From an uncultured bacterium (GTDB lineage Bacteria; Actinomycetota; Coriobacteriia; Coriobacteriales; Coriobacteriaceae), in contig CAJMRN010000044.1 in assembly GCA_905215815.1 (NCBI GenBank), forward strand, positions 1-16,453: 16,453 nucleotides of DNA, written 5' to 3'. A model generated the notes under the pieces. The model saw only the letters and a list, made by a program, of their open reading frames with translations. It did not search any database and was not told the origin of the DNA. Position numbers and translations under genes: made by a program. Below are positions 1-6,635 of this stretch, in pieces. Every line of letters begins with the position of its first letter. Positions within the stretch are counted from its first letter, which is position 1.

Positions 1-1652
1 CCGCCGCCGATAACGGCAACGTTGCGCTCGCCGTCGTTGGCGATGGCCTGAGCGCGCAGCTTGGGCAGCACGGCGGCCATGGCCTCGCGGGCGGCCTTGA
101 GCTTGCTGGCGCGGATCTGGGCGCCCTCGGGCTCGTAGAACGCACGCTCGCAGGCACGGCCGCAGGGATGCGGGCAGATGGTGCCGGTAATGAACGGCAG
201 GGCGTTGCGCTCGATGATGATGTTGAGTGCGTCCTCGTAGCGGCCCTCGTCAACAGCCGCCAGGTAGGCGGGAATATCCTGCTGGATGGGGCAGCTCGTG
301 CGGCACGGCGTGGTAAAGCAGTCGGAAAGCGGGCTCTTGCCGGCGACCTTGCGGTCGGGCAGCGGACGCAGCGGCTTCTTGTAGAGTGGGTTGGTGAGCG
401 AGTCGGTCTGGATCGCGGTCACGGCGTCGAGAGAGACGCCCTCGAACGGCTTGCCGTCCAGGTCGGTAAACTCACCGGCCATCTGGCTAAAGCGCTCGTA
501 GCCACCGGGCTTGAGCACGTCGGTCGCCAGGGTGACGGGCCAAATACCGGCGTCATACAGGGCGCGGATGTTGTAGACCGTGGCGCCGCCGGAGTAGCTG
601 ATGCGCAGCTTGCCATCGAACTGCTCGGTAATGCGGCGGGCGGCCTCGATGGTCAGCGAGAACAGCGAACGGCCCGACATGTACATCTCGGTGGAGGGCA
701 GCTCGTTTCTCGTCACGTCGACGGGGAACGTGTTGGTGAGCTTGACGCCAAACTCCAGGCCGCGCTCGGCGCACAGGGCAATCAGGCGCTCGAACATAGG
801 CACGGCATCGGCCCACTGCAGGTCCTCGCGGAAGTGCGTGTCATCGAAGACGATGTAGTCAAAGCCCAGCTCGTTCAGACGCTGGCGGGCAAACTCATAG
901 CCCAGCAGCGTGGGGTTGCACTTGATGTAGGTGTTGAGGCCCTTCTCGGTGATCAGATAGGTCGCGATGCGCTCGATCTCGGCCGGCGGGCAGCCGTGCA
1001 GCGTGGACTCGGTGATGGAGTTGGACACGCGCGCCGGAATGGACTCGACAAACGCGGCGTCGACATGCTCAAACTTGTCCAGGTTGGCGAGCGCCCATGC
1101 GCGGCACTCGTTCCAGACGTCGGAGCCGCTGGCGTCCTTCATGCCCTCGATGTAGGCGTCGACCTTGGGGCTCTTGATACCCTCCAGGTCATAACCCACG
1201 GACATGTTAAAGACAAAACCGTCCGGGCTGCCCAGACCGTACTCGCGAGCGATCAGGTGGCAGGCAAACCATGCCTTCACGTACTCGGCAAAGGCCTGCG
1301 GAACCTCGAGCTCGGTCGACCACTCGCAGTTGTAGCACTCGTCCTGCGCCACGATGCAGGGTTTGTTCACACACTTGGAGAGCTCCTCGCCGTCCATAAC
1401 CTGAACGGTCTTGAGCTCAAAGAAGCGGGAACCGGCCACATAAGAGGCCACGATGTTCTGGGCCAGCTGCGTGTTGGGGCCGGCGGCCGGGCCAAACGGA
1501 GTCTCGATGCGCTCGTCAAAAATGGGAAGCGCGCCCTCCTGGTTGGTCGTGACCATCTTGCGCACGCCAAAGATGGCGTCCTGGGTCTTGTGCTCCTCGA
1601 TGATCCAGTTCATCAGCTGCGAAAACGGGATCGGCCTCATAATGTCGCTCAT
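1..1652 (-). CDS. ygfK: YgfK-like Fe-S/flavin oxidoreductase (3' end outside window)
   Basis: About 550 residues are visible, against roughly 1,030 for E. coli YgfK; the C-terminal half lies beyond the left edge. The start is the ATG at 1652, preceded by AGAGGAG at a 6-base spacing, giving MSDIMRPIPF. The N-terminal part has a dihydroorotate-dehydrogenase-like segment (TPFGPAAGPNTQ, near residue 50). Around residues 440-450 is a cysteine cluster (CFTTPCRTSCP) and around 490-500 a second (CPHPCGRAC), as in GltD-type Fe-S domains. The visible part ends in VAVIGGG, the start of the FAD-binding Rossmann fold. YgfK is annotated as a putative selenate reductase subunit and, with SsnA, belongs to a set linked to anaerobic purine/urate breakdown. 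It is probably a cytosolic NAD(P)H-linked redox enzyme; the true electron acceptor is not shown by the sequence. It lies 149 bases downstream of ssnA on the same strand. Confidence 0.88.
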   Translation of the reverse strand, partial: MSDIMRPIPFSQLMNWIIEEHKTQDAIFGVRKMVTTNQEGALPIFDERIETPFGPAAGPNTQLAQNIVASYVAGSRFFELKTVQVMDGEELSKCVNKPCIVAQDECYNCEWSTELEVPQAFAEYVKAWFACHLIAREYGLGSPDGFVFNMSVGYDLEGIKSPKVDAYIEGMKDASGSDVWNECRAWALANLDKFEHVDAAFVESIPARVSNSITESTLHGCPPAEIERIATYLITEKGLNTYIKCNPTLLGYEFARQRLNELGFDYIVFDDTHFREDLQWADAVPMFERLIALCAERGLEFGVKLTNTFPVDVTRNELPSTEMYMSGRSLFSLTIEAARRITEQFDGKLRISYSGGATVYNIRALYDAGIWPVTLATDVLKPGGYERFSQMAGEFTDLDGKPFEGVSLDAVTAIQTDSLTNPLYKKPLRPLPDRKVAGKSPLSDCFTTPCRTSCPIQQDIPAYLAAVDEGRYEDALNIIIERNALPFITGTICPHPCGRACERAFYEPEGAQIRASKLKAAREAMAAVLPKLRAQAIANDGERNVAVIGG

Positions 1653-1801
1653 AATGAGCTCCTCTCTGTAACGCCCGGCGAGACCGCGCGACGGGCGCAA
1701 ATACGGTGTAGCGCTAGCACAGCGCCGGCGACCCCGCGGAGGCCGCCTATGCGCGCGCCGGATGCGGCGAAACATCTGACGCGCGCGAATCTCCAGTTGG
1801 A
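1653..1801 (-). other. ssnA-ygfK intergenic stretch with three stem-loops
   Basis: This 149-base gap lies between the ssnA stop and the ygfK start. It contains three short inverted repeats: GCGCGCG (1751-1757) with CGCGCGC (1780-1786), GCGCT (1711-1715) with AGCGC (1721-1725), and a GCCCG/CGGGC pair near 1674-1697. None is followed by a T-run on either strand, so they do not look like intrinsic terminators. They could stabilise or process a shared ssnA-ygfK transcript, or be the leader of ygfK. I do not recognise a known riboswitch. Confidence 0.4.
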
Positions 1802-3157
1802 TTAGTACACGCGATCGTTGAGCGTGCTCCAGAGCTTCTTGGACTCAGCCATGGTCCACGCGTTGATCTTGTCCTCATCGATACCGACAAACTCGCGATC
1901 CTTGTACAGGACACGACCGTTGATGATGGTGGTGCGGCAGTTTTTGCCCATCATGCCAAAGAGCATGTGGCCGTCGATGTTCTCCTCGCTCAGCGGCGTA
2001 AAGGGCTTGTAGTCCATAACGATGACGTCGGCGGCGGCGCCGGCCTCGAGCACGCCGAGTTTGCGATCGAAGTACTTGCTCGCCATCTTGGCGTTGTTCT
2101 CGAACAGCATCGTCATGGCCTCGCACCAGCCCACGTTGGGCATAGCGGCGTTGTGGCGCTGAATGATCAGGAAAACCTTAAGGCTCTCGAGCATATCGTG
2201 GGTGTAGGCGTCGGTGCCCATGCACACGGGGATGCCGCGGCGGAAGAACTCGAGCACGGGGGCGCAGCCCACGGCGTTTCCCATATTGGATTCGGGGTTG
2301 TTGACCAGCCAGGTGCCGGACTCCTTGACGATATCCATCTCGGCGGGCGTCACATGGATGCAGTGGCCGAGCATGGTGTCGGGACCCAGCAGGTTGTGCT
2401 GCAGTAGGCGCTCGACAGGGCTGATGCCGCCGCGGTTGAGGCGGGAGTCCCACACGTCGTTCATGCCCTCGCACACATGGATGTGGAAGCCGGTCAGGCC
2501 GTTGTTGGCCTCGGCCATCTTGTCCATGGTCTCGTCCGACAGCGTAAAGGTGGCGTGACCGCCAAACATGGCGGCGATCATGTGGTTATCGTTATCGCGA
2601 CGCTCCTTGGCGGCCCACTGGGCAAACTCGGCGTTCTCGGCAATGGCCTGGTCGCATTTTTCCTGGCCGCGACGATCGGAGACCTCGTAGCACAGGCATG
2701 AACGCATGCCCAGCTCCTGAGCTGCATCCTTAATGGTAAAGAGGCTTCCCGGGATCTCGCAGAAGCTCGCATGGTGATCGAAGATCGTGGTGACGCCATC
2801 GCGGATGGAGTCCAGAATCGTGGCATAGGCGCTGGCCTTGGTGCCGTCGAGCGTCAGGTTGTCGTCGATCTTCCACCACTGCTGCTCAAGATTCTCCAGG
2901 AAGTTGGTGGGGTTGCAGCCCTTGATGGCAAGGCCGCGGGCCAGACCCGAGTAGATGTGGGTGTGGCAGTTGATGAGTCCGGGCATGATGAGGTTGCCCT
3001 GGGCGTCGACGTACTCGGCATCCGGGTACTTGGCCTTGAGCTCGCACTCGGGACCCACTTCGACGATCGTATCTCCGTCAATGGCGACCGCACCGTTTGG
3101 AATGAACGGGGTCTGAGCGTTGCGGGTAAAGACGGAACCGTTAGCGACCAGAAGCAT
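1802..3157 (-). CDS. ssnA: Putative aminohydrolase SsnA (amidohydrolase superfamily)
   Basis: The protein has 451 residues, against about 442 for E. coli SsnA. I place the start at the ATG at 3157 (MLLVANGSVF) because GAAGGGAG sits just upstream of it; an in-frame ATG at 3175 lacks a better site. Metal-site residues of the cytosine/guanine deaminase-like amidohydrolases are all visible: H65 and H67 in NCHTH, H227 with E230 in HVCE, H265 in GHC, and D316 in GTD. The N- and C-terminal ends form the usual small beta domain (RTTIINGRVLYKD near the end). The enzyme probably removes an amino group from, or opens the ring of, a purine-derived heterocycle in the cytosol. The exact substrate of SsnA is not settled. 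Neighbours are ygfK downstream and a purine-type permease upstream, which fits a purine or urate breakdown role. Confidence 0.92.
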   Translation of the reverse strand: MLLVANGSVFTRNAQTPFIPNGAVAIDGDTIVEVGPECELKAKYPDAEYVDAQGNLIMPGLINCHTHIYSGLARGLAIKGCNPTNFLENLEQQWWKIDDNLTLDGTKASAYATILDSIRDGVTTIFDHHASFCEIPGSLFTIKDAAQELGMRSCLCYEVSDRRGQEKCDQAIAENAEFAQWAAKERRDNDNHMIAAMFGGHATFTLSDETMDKMAEANNGLTGFHIHVCEGMNDVWDSRLNRGGISPVERLLQHNLLGPDTMLGHCIHVTPAEMDIVKESGTWLVNNPESNMGNAVGCAPVLEFFRRGIPVCMGTDAYTHDMLESLKVFLIIQRHNAAMPNVGWCEAMTMLFENNAKMASKYFDRKLGVLEAGAAADVIVMDYKPFTPLSEENIDGHMLFGMMGKNCRTTIINGRVLYKDREFVGIDEDKINAWTMAESKKLWSTLNDRVY

Positions 3158-3352
3158 GGATGCTCCCTTCAACATCAGAGGCGGGGTTTGACACCTCTGA
3201 CATGGCGGAGTGCGAAGCGCCGGCCTACACCGGAAACGGGCCCTCTCCCGTCAACGCTTCACCAAAGGGACAAACCCTTTGAAGTGCGGCTTGGCGCCGC
3301 ATGACGTCGGCGGACGAGGCGATACGTCCGCCGACAAATAGCACCGAATTGG
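3158..3352 (-). other. Structured gap or leader upstream of ssnA
   Basis: This 195-base gap separates the permease stop from the ssnA start and is dense in stem-loops. Seen in order on the minus strand: a perfect 11-bp stem GTCGGCGGACG (3306-3316) with CGTCCGCCGAC (3325-3335), a GCGGC/GCCGC stem, AAAGGG/CCCTTT, and a possible three-way junction closed by GAAGCG/CGCTTC enclosing ACGGG/CCCGT and CCGG/CCGG. Last comes TCAGAGG/CCTCTGA, close to the ribosome binding site. No T-run follows the 11-bp stem, so a classic terminator is unlikely. It may be a structured 5' leader of ssnA or a processing region of a permease-ssnA transcript. I could not match it to a known riboswitch class. Confidence 0.45.
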
Positions 3353-4747
3353 TTACTTCTTGCTCTCGGGCAAGACCAGATCCACGGCAGCGTCCTTGGC
3401 AGCATCGATGTGCTGAGCCACGACCGGCGTCTGCGGAAGGATCAGGTTAAGGACAATAGCCATGATGGCGGTGGGGGTTACAGCATTGGAGCCGATGACG
3501 GTGGGCACCCAGGTGGGCATACCCTCGCCGGCAAGGCAACCGCTGGCCATCCAGATACCCAGGCCAAAGACGACGGAGGTACCGACGATGGTGGTAGTGC
3601 GCTGCGTGAGGCCCTCGCGGGTGAACATGCGCACGCCGTTCATGGTGATGGTGCCAAAGACGCCGACGGTCGCGCCGCCAATGACGGGCTGCGGGATAGC
3701 GGAAAGAACGGCAGAGAGCTGCGGGAACAGACCGGCAATGGCAAAGACGGCCGCGATGATCACAAAGACCCACTTGTTGACGACCTTGTTGGAGCAGATG
3801 ATGCCCACGTTCTGGCCAAGGGCGCTGGTGGGAAGACCGCCCAGCAGGCCGCCGACCATAGAGGTGAGGCCCTGGGACACGATAGCGCCGGAGAGCTCGC
3901 GCTCGGTGGGCATACGGTCGATAGAGCCCAGGCAGGCGGCGGAGACGTCACCGATAACCTGGATGGCAACCATGGGGAACACGACGGCGAGGGTAATGCA
4001 GACCTCGGGATCAAACTCGAGCGCGTAGGGCATGAGCTTGGGAAGGGCGAAGACCTGAGCGGTAGCAACGCTGGAGAAGTCGATCATGCCAAAGGGGATC
4101 GAAACGATCATGCCAACGATCATGCCAAAGAACACGGATCCCAGCTTGAGCGTGCCCTTGCCAAAGTTGGCGAGCGCAAAGACCACGGCGAAGGTGATAA
4201 GAGCGACGCACCAGGCCTGCGGGGTGCCCCACAGCGGCGTACCCATACCGCCGGCCATATACTTGACGGCCGTGGGATACAGCGAAACGCCGATGGAGAA
4301 GATGACCGTACCGGTCACGACGGGCGGGAACAGCCACTTGATCTTGCTGTAGGCCAGACCAAAGAGGACCGCGACGGCACCGCCGACAATCTCGCCGCCC
4401 AGCAGCGCACCAAAGCTAAAGCCCGAGGCACCCATGGCCTGAAGGGCCGGCAGGAACGCGAACGAGACGCCCATGACGATGGGCAGGCCGCCGCCGATGC
4501 GACGGAAGGGAGCGAACGCCTGAAGGGCCGTGTCGATTGCCGAAAGAATAAGCGCGACCTGAATGATGTCGGTGCTCTGCTGGCTATTAAAGCCGTAGAC
4601 GCCGGCCATGATGACCGCCGGGGTAATAATGCCGGCAAACGATGCCAGTACGTGCTGAAGGGCACACGGGATCATTTCCTTAACGGGCGGCATGCCTTCG
4701 CGAGTGAACAGGGCTTCAGTGCCGTTCGTAACCGTCTCCTGGGCCAT
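3353..4747 (-). CDS. NCS2-family nucleobase permease (xanthine/uracil type, possibly urate)
   Basis: The protein is 464 residues, mostly hydrophobic, consistent with the 12-14 membrane segments of NCS2 (nucleobase:cation symporter 2) proteins. The start chosen is the ATG at 4747 (MAQETVTNGT), with GGTGG a few bases upstream; a longer frame reaches 4834 but has no clear binding site. NCS2 landmarks: the QH pair at residues 31-32 in the first membrane segment, GDVSAACLG near 264, an acidic TERELSG stretch near 281, and the signature QNVGIICSNK near 312, which in characterised members lines the substrate site. It sits in the inner membrane and likely imports a purine base by proton or sodium symport. 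Placement next to ssnA/ygfK favours xanthine or urate over uracil, but this is inference. A divergent regulator lies upstream. Confidence 0.9.
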   Translation of the reverse strand: MAQETVTNGTEALFTREGMPPVKEMIPCALQHVLASFAGIITPAVIMAGVYGFNSQQSTDIIQVALILSAIDTALQAFAPFRRIGGGLPIVMGVSFAFLPALQAMGASGFSFGALLGGEIVGGAVAVLFGLAYSKIKWLFPPVVTGTVIFSIGVSLYPTAVKYMAGGMGTPLWGTPQAWCVALITFAVVFALANFGKGTLKLGSVFFGMIVGMIVSIPFGMIDFSSVATAQVFALPKLMPYALEFDPEVCITLAVVFPMVAIQVIGDVSAACLGSIDRMPTERELSGAIVSQGLTSMVGGLLGGLPTSALGQNVGIICSNKVVNKWVFVIIAAVFAIAGLFPQLSAVLSAIPQPVIGGATVGVFGTITMNGVRMFTREGLTQRTTTIVGTSVVFGLGIWMASGCLAGEGMPTWVPTVIGSNAVTPTAIMAIVLNLILPQTPVVAQHIDAAKDAAVDLVLPESKK

Positions 4748-4842
4748 TTGACCACCAATCCTCGAAGTAGTTGTTTTCGCATCTAACGCTCTATTGTGAC
4801 GCAGTGCGGGGGTGAGGTTGTGCCTTCGTTGCATATCGTATT

Positions 4843-4861
4843 AAAGATGATTCTCATTCTC
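4843..4861 (-). promoter_or_regulatory. Fur-like operator box
   Basis: On the minus strand the sequence GAGAATGAGAATCATCTTT matches the classical 19-bp Fur box (GATAATGATAATCATTATC) at 14 of 19 positions by eye, including an uninterrupted stretch AATCAT. It falls just downstream of the candidate permease promoter, where a bound repressor could block transcription. Binding-site rules in this lineage are not known to me, so another metal regulator, or chance in an AT-rich region, remains possible. Confidence 0.3.
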
Positions 4862-4876
4862 AATAATAATTTTTTG

Positions 4877-4904
4877 TTATCAGACTATTCTTGAGCTGAG
4901 GCAA
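4877..4904 (-). promoter_or_regulatory. Candidate sigma-70-type promoter of the permease
   Basis: On the minus strand a TTGCCT (-35-like, 4899-4904) is separated by 16 bases from TGATAA (-10-like, 4877-4882), in AT-rich DNA about 120 bases upstream of the permease start. Both boxes are imperfect, so this is a weak prediction. Confidence 0.35.
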
Positions 4905-5099
4905 TGCATTTCCGCAGGTCAGGAAAGTGTCTGGTCAAAATAACATCTAACTTTTCTTTTGGTCGACCGTTTACCGCCAAATTCCTACCGCTCGTCCGTA
5001 TTACGCAATGTACCTGCGAATATGCGAGTCAATAGACACCGTGTTACCATGAGAAAAAATTGTTATGAACATTTCCGATTTCACCCAAAGGAGTTGCCC

Positions 5100-5756
5100 G
5101 TGAACGAGACCGTACGTCGCTTTTTGCCGATGGTCGATTTCCTGGAGCAGATACTCGGCAAAAACAGCGAAATCGTGCTGCACGATTTCTCGGATCCCGA
5201 CCACGCCATCGTCGATATTCGCAACGGCATCGTGAGCGGCCGCAAGGTCGGCGGTCCCGCCACCGATCTGGCACTCAAGATCATGCACGATGGTAAATAT
5301 CGCGATCTGCCGTTCATTACGGGCTACGAAGGCCGCGGTGCCGGCGGCAAGACGCTGGAATCCGCAACGTACTTCATTCGCGAGGACGGCGAGATCGTCG
5401 GCATGCTCTGCGTCAACACTGATCTTTCGACCGTGCGCAACATCAGTGCCATGGCGCAGCAGCTTATGGCCTGCTTCGACGCCGCGCCGGTCCGCACGGA
5501 GCCCTCCCCCATCGAGGTCGAAAGCCTTTCGGAGTCCACGCAGGAGCTCATCGACCGCAGTATTTCCGAGCTGCTCGAAAGCCGCGGGCAGGATGTCGCC
5601 TCGCTCGGCCAGGCCGACCGCGTGGACGTTATCCGCCATCTCAACGGAAACGGCGTGTTTATGCTCAAGGGTGCCGTTGCCTGCGCCGCCGCCGCGCTTG
5701 GAATCTCTGAGCCCAGCGTCTACCGCTATCTGCAAAAGGTCCGTAAGGAGGGCTAA
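5100..5756 (+). CDS. YheO-like transcriptional regulator (PAS-like + HTH)
   Basis: The protein has 218 residues from a GTG start at 5100 (MNETVRRFLP). This start is chosen because AAAGGAG lies 6 bases before it. The frame is open to 4959, with an ATG at 5049, but those starts lack a binding site. Residues about 5-115 form a YheO-type PAS-like sensor domain (EIVLHDFSDPDHAIVDIRNG, later REDGEIVGMLCVNTDLS). Residues about 182-216 form a helix-turn-helix (LKGAVACAAAALGISEPSVYRYL). E. coli YheO is 244 residues. It is a cytosolic DNA-binding protein; the ligand of such domains is largely unknown. Being divergent from a purine-type permease that leads into ssnA/ygfK, it probably controls that transport and breakdown set. 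A terminator follows 57 bases downstream. Confidence 0.85.
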   Translation: MNETVRRFLPMVDFLEQILGKNSEIVLHDFSDPDHAIVDIRNGIVSGRKVGGPATDLALKIMHDGKYRDLPFITGYEGRGAGGKTLESATYFIREDGEIVGMLCVNTDLSTVRNISAMAQQLMACFDAAPVRTEPSPIEVESLSESTQELIDRSISELLESRGQDVASLGQADRVDVIRHLNGNGVFMLKGAVACAAAALGISEPSVYRYLQKVRKEG

Positions 5757-5760
5757 CCCA

Positions 5761-5797
5761 CTGATCCCTTGGGGACGGAGGCAAACGGATCATTTTT
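5761..5797 (+). repeat. TGATCC...GGATCATTTT intergenic repeat, copy 1
   Basis: A roughly 37-bp unit reading TGATCC, then a GGGGACGGAGG core, then AAACGGATCATTTTT. The ends TGATCC and GGATCA are inverted repeats. The same unit recurs, with small changes, at 6458-6530, 12245-12286 and 12301-12336. All copies are outside genes. It sits just after the regulator's stop codon and before the terminator. Confidence 0.8.
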
Positions 5798-5812
5798 GTC
5801 GCATCGCTTGAC

Positions 5813-5851
5813 AAAAGACCCTGCAGCTCGCACGCGCTGCAGGGTCTTTTT
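5813..5851. terminator. Bidirectional intrinsic terminator
   Basis: A perfect 15-bp stem, AAAAGACCCTGCAGC (5813-5827) with GCTGCAGGGTCTTTT (5836-5850), closes an 8-base loop. The T-rich ends on both strands let it end both the YheO-like gene (plus strand) and ridA (minus strand), which converge here. Confidence 0.92.
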
Positions 5852-5880
5852 GCATGTCATGTTTAGTTGTTGTCAACGCC

Positions 5881-6258
5881 TTAGAGGGCGGCGATGACCT
5901 CAATCTCGACCAGACCGCCAGCCGGAAGGGCGGCAACCTGGAAGGCGCTGCGCGCGGGGAACGGAGCCTCGAACTTGGAGGCGTAGATCTCGTTCACGGC
6001 GGCGAAGTCGGCGATGTCGGCCAGGTATACCGTGGTCTTGACGACATCGGCAAACGTGGCGCCGGCAGCGGTCAGCAGGGCCTCGACGTTAGCGAGGGAC
6101 TGCTTGGCCTGAGCCTCGACGCCCTCGGGCATCTTGCCGGTTGCAGGGTCAATGCCCAGCTGGCCGGACAGAAACACCATGTTGCCGGTCTGGATGCCGG
6201 GGGAATACGGGCCGATGGCGGCCGGTGCGTTATCGGAAGACACGACGGTCTTGCTCAT
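5881..6258 (-). CDS. ridA: RidA/YjgF family enamine/imine deaminase
   Basis: The protein is 125 residues, the normal RidA length. The start at 6258 (MSKTVVSSDN) has AAGGAG 6 bases upstream; a longer frame to 6459 is ignored. RidA hydrolyses reactive 2-aminoacrylate and related enamines/imines made by pyridoxal-phosphate dehydratases to the keto acid plus ammonia, as a cytosolic trimer. Conserved residues seen are Y18 in IGPYSPG, R103 in FPARSAFQVAALP, which binds the substrate carboxylate, and E120 near the end. A candidate promoter lies about 90 bases upstream and a shared terminator 30 bases after the stop. It is monocistronic and divergent from the U32 gene. It is unlikely to be part of the purine module, though RidA-like proteins do occur in pyrimidine and purine pathways. 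Confidence 0.95.
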   Translation of the reverse strand: MSKTVVSSDNAPAAIGPYSPGIQTGNMVFLSGQLGIDPATGKMPEGVEAQAKQSLANVEALLTAAGATFADVVKTTVYLADIADFAAVNEIYASKFEAPFPARSAFQVAALPAGGLVEIEVIAAL

Positions 6259-6346
6259 GTTTTTCTCCTTACAATCAAATAGAGAGCGTGAGCGCGGCGT
6301 TCGCACCGGGAGGCACAGTTCGGTCTGAACACCGCGCTTGATTGGG

Positions 6347-6375
6347 ATGGTAGGGGATGATTTTGCCCGATGCAA
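6347..6375 (-). promoter_or_regulatory. Candidate promoter of ridA
   Basis: On the minus strand, TTGCAT (6370-6375) and TACCAT (6347-6352) are separated by 17 bases. This is good spacing for a housekeeping sigma factor, about 90 bases upstream of the ridA start. The region behind it (6376-6405) is AT-rich, with ATAATTATC and CGATAATAT runs. Confidence 0.45.
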
Positions 6376-6457
6376 GATAATTATCAGATTGCGATAATAT
6401 TTTATCGACCAACGGCGCGTACGGGCCGATGAACGGCACGAACGGACGGTGAAGCTC

Positions 6458-6530
6458 AAAATGATCTGTTTCCCTCCGTTCCCATCGGATCAGGTGATTC
6501 ATAGGGAACGGAGGGAAACAGATCATTTTT
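6458..6530. repeat. Long perfect inverted repeat, double copy of the TGATCY unit
   Basis: Left arm 6458-6483 and right arm 6504-6529 are perfect 26-bp inverted repeats around a 20-base loop. The loop itself holds ATCA-GG-TGAT, so nearly the whole element can fold. Each arm reads GATCTGTTTCCCTCCGTTCC or its complement, the same core as the 5761 and 12250 units. Read on the minus strand, the loop plus one arm gives a full unit starting CACCTGATCC. A T-run follows on the plus strand and on the minus strand, so it could also stop transcription between the divergent genes, or be a miniature mobile repeat. Confidence 0.85.
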
Positions 6531-6597
6531 GCTGCAAGGGCTGCTGAAGACTTTATCCTGCTTGGGCCACAGGGCTCGTCCGCCGCAACAGCATCAC

Positions 6598-6603
6598 TAT
6601 ACT
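6598..6603 (+). promoter_or_regulatory. Possible -10 element for the U32-rluA operon
   Basis: TATACT lies about 33 bases before the U32 start codon in a local AT-rich stretch. No good -35 is present at 16-18 bases, so this is a weak call. Confidence 0.25.
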
Positions 6604-6635
6604 TTTGAGTATCTGAGCATTTTGAAAGGCAGGAT

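Larger units (their letters stand above)
4748..5099. other. Divergent intergenic region, permease / YheO-like regulator
   Basis: This 352-base region separates the two divergent starts and is noticeably more AT-rich than the genes. It holds a candidate minus-strand promoter (4877-4904), a Fur-like box (4843-4861), an 8-bp palindrome GGTCGACC (4961-4968) and the regulator's strong ribosome binding site (AAAGGAG, 5087-5093). The permease leader would be about 120 bases long; I looked there for the conserved core of the purine riboswitch and did not find it. No confident plus-strand promoter could be picked. Confidence 0.6.
6259..6635. other. Divergent intergenic region, ridA / U32 gene
   Basis: A 377-base gap. 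It holds the ridA candidate promoter (6347-6375), an AT-rich patch (6376-6410), the long inverted repeat at 6458-6529, and a possible -10 element TATACT (6598-6603) for the U32 gene without a convincing -35. No coding region is supported in it. Confidence 0.6.

Noticed and set aside
168..1805. 545-residue open frame on the plus strand
   Set aside because: It is the antisense shadow of ygfK. The minus strand encodes a recognisable Fe-S flavoprotein with a good ribosome binding site, while this frame has no recognisable domain.
3306..3335. Intrinsic terminator after the permease
   Set aside because: The 11-bp stem is perfect, but neither strand has a T-run after it, so it was kept only as a structural element.
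3410..4786. 458-residue open frame on the plus strand opposite the permease
   Set aside because: Its composition (Asp, Gly, His and Lys-rich, with no hydrophobic pattern) is that of a GC-rich shadow of membrane protein codons.
4748..4870. Purine riboswitch in the permease leader
   Set aside because: I searched the leader for the conserved purine aptamer core and kissing-loop layout and did not find them.
4959..5099. Longer N-terminus for the YheO-like regulator (starts at 4959 or 5049)
   Set aside because: The GTG at 5100 has a strong, well-spaced AAAGGAG, and its first residues match where YheO-type domains begin.
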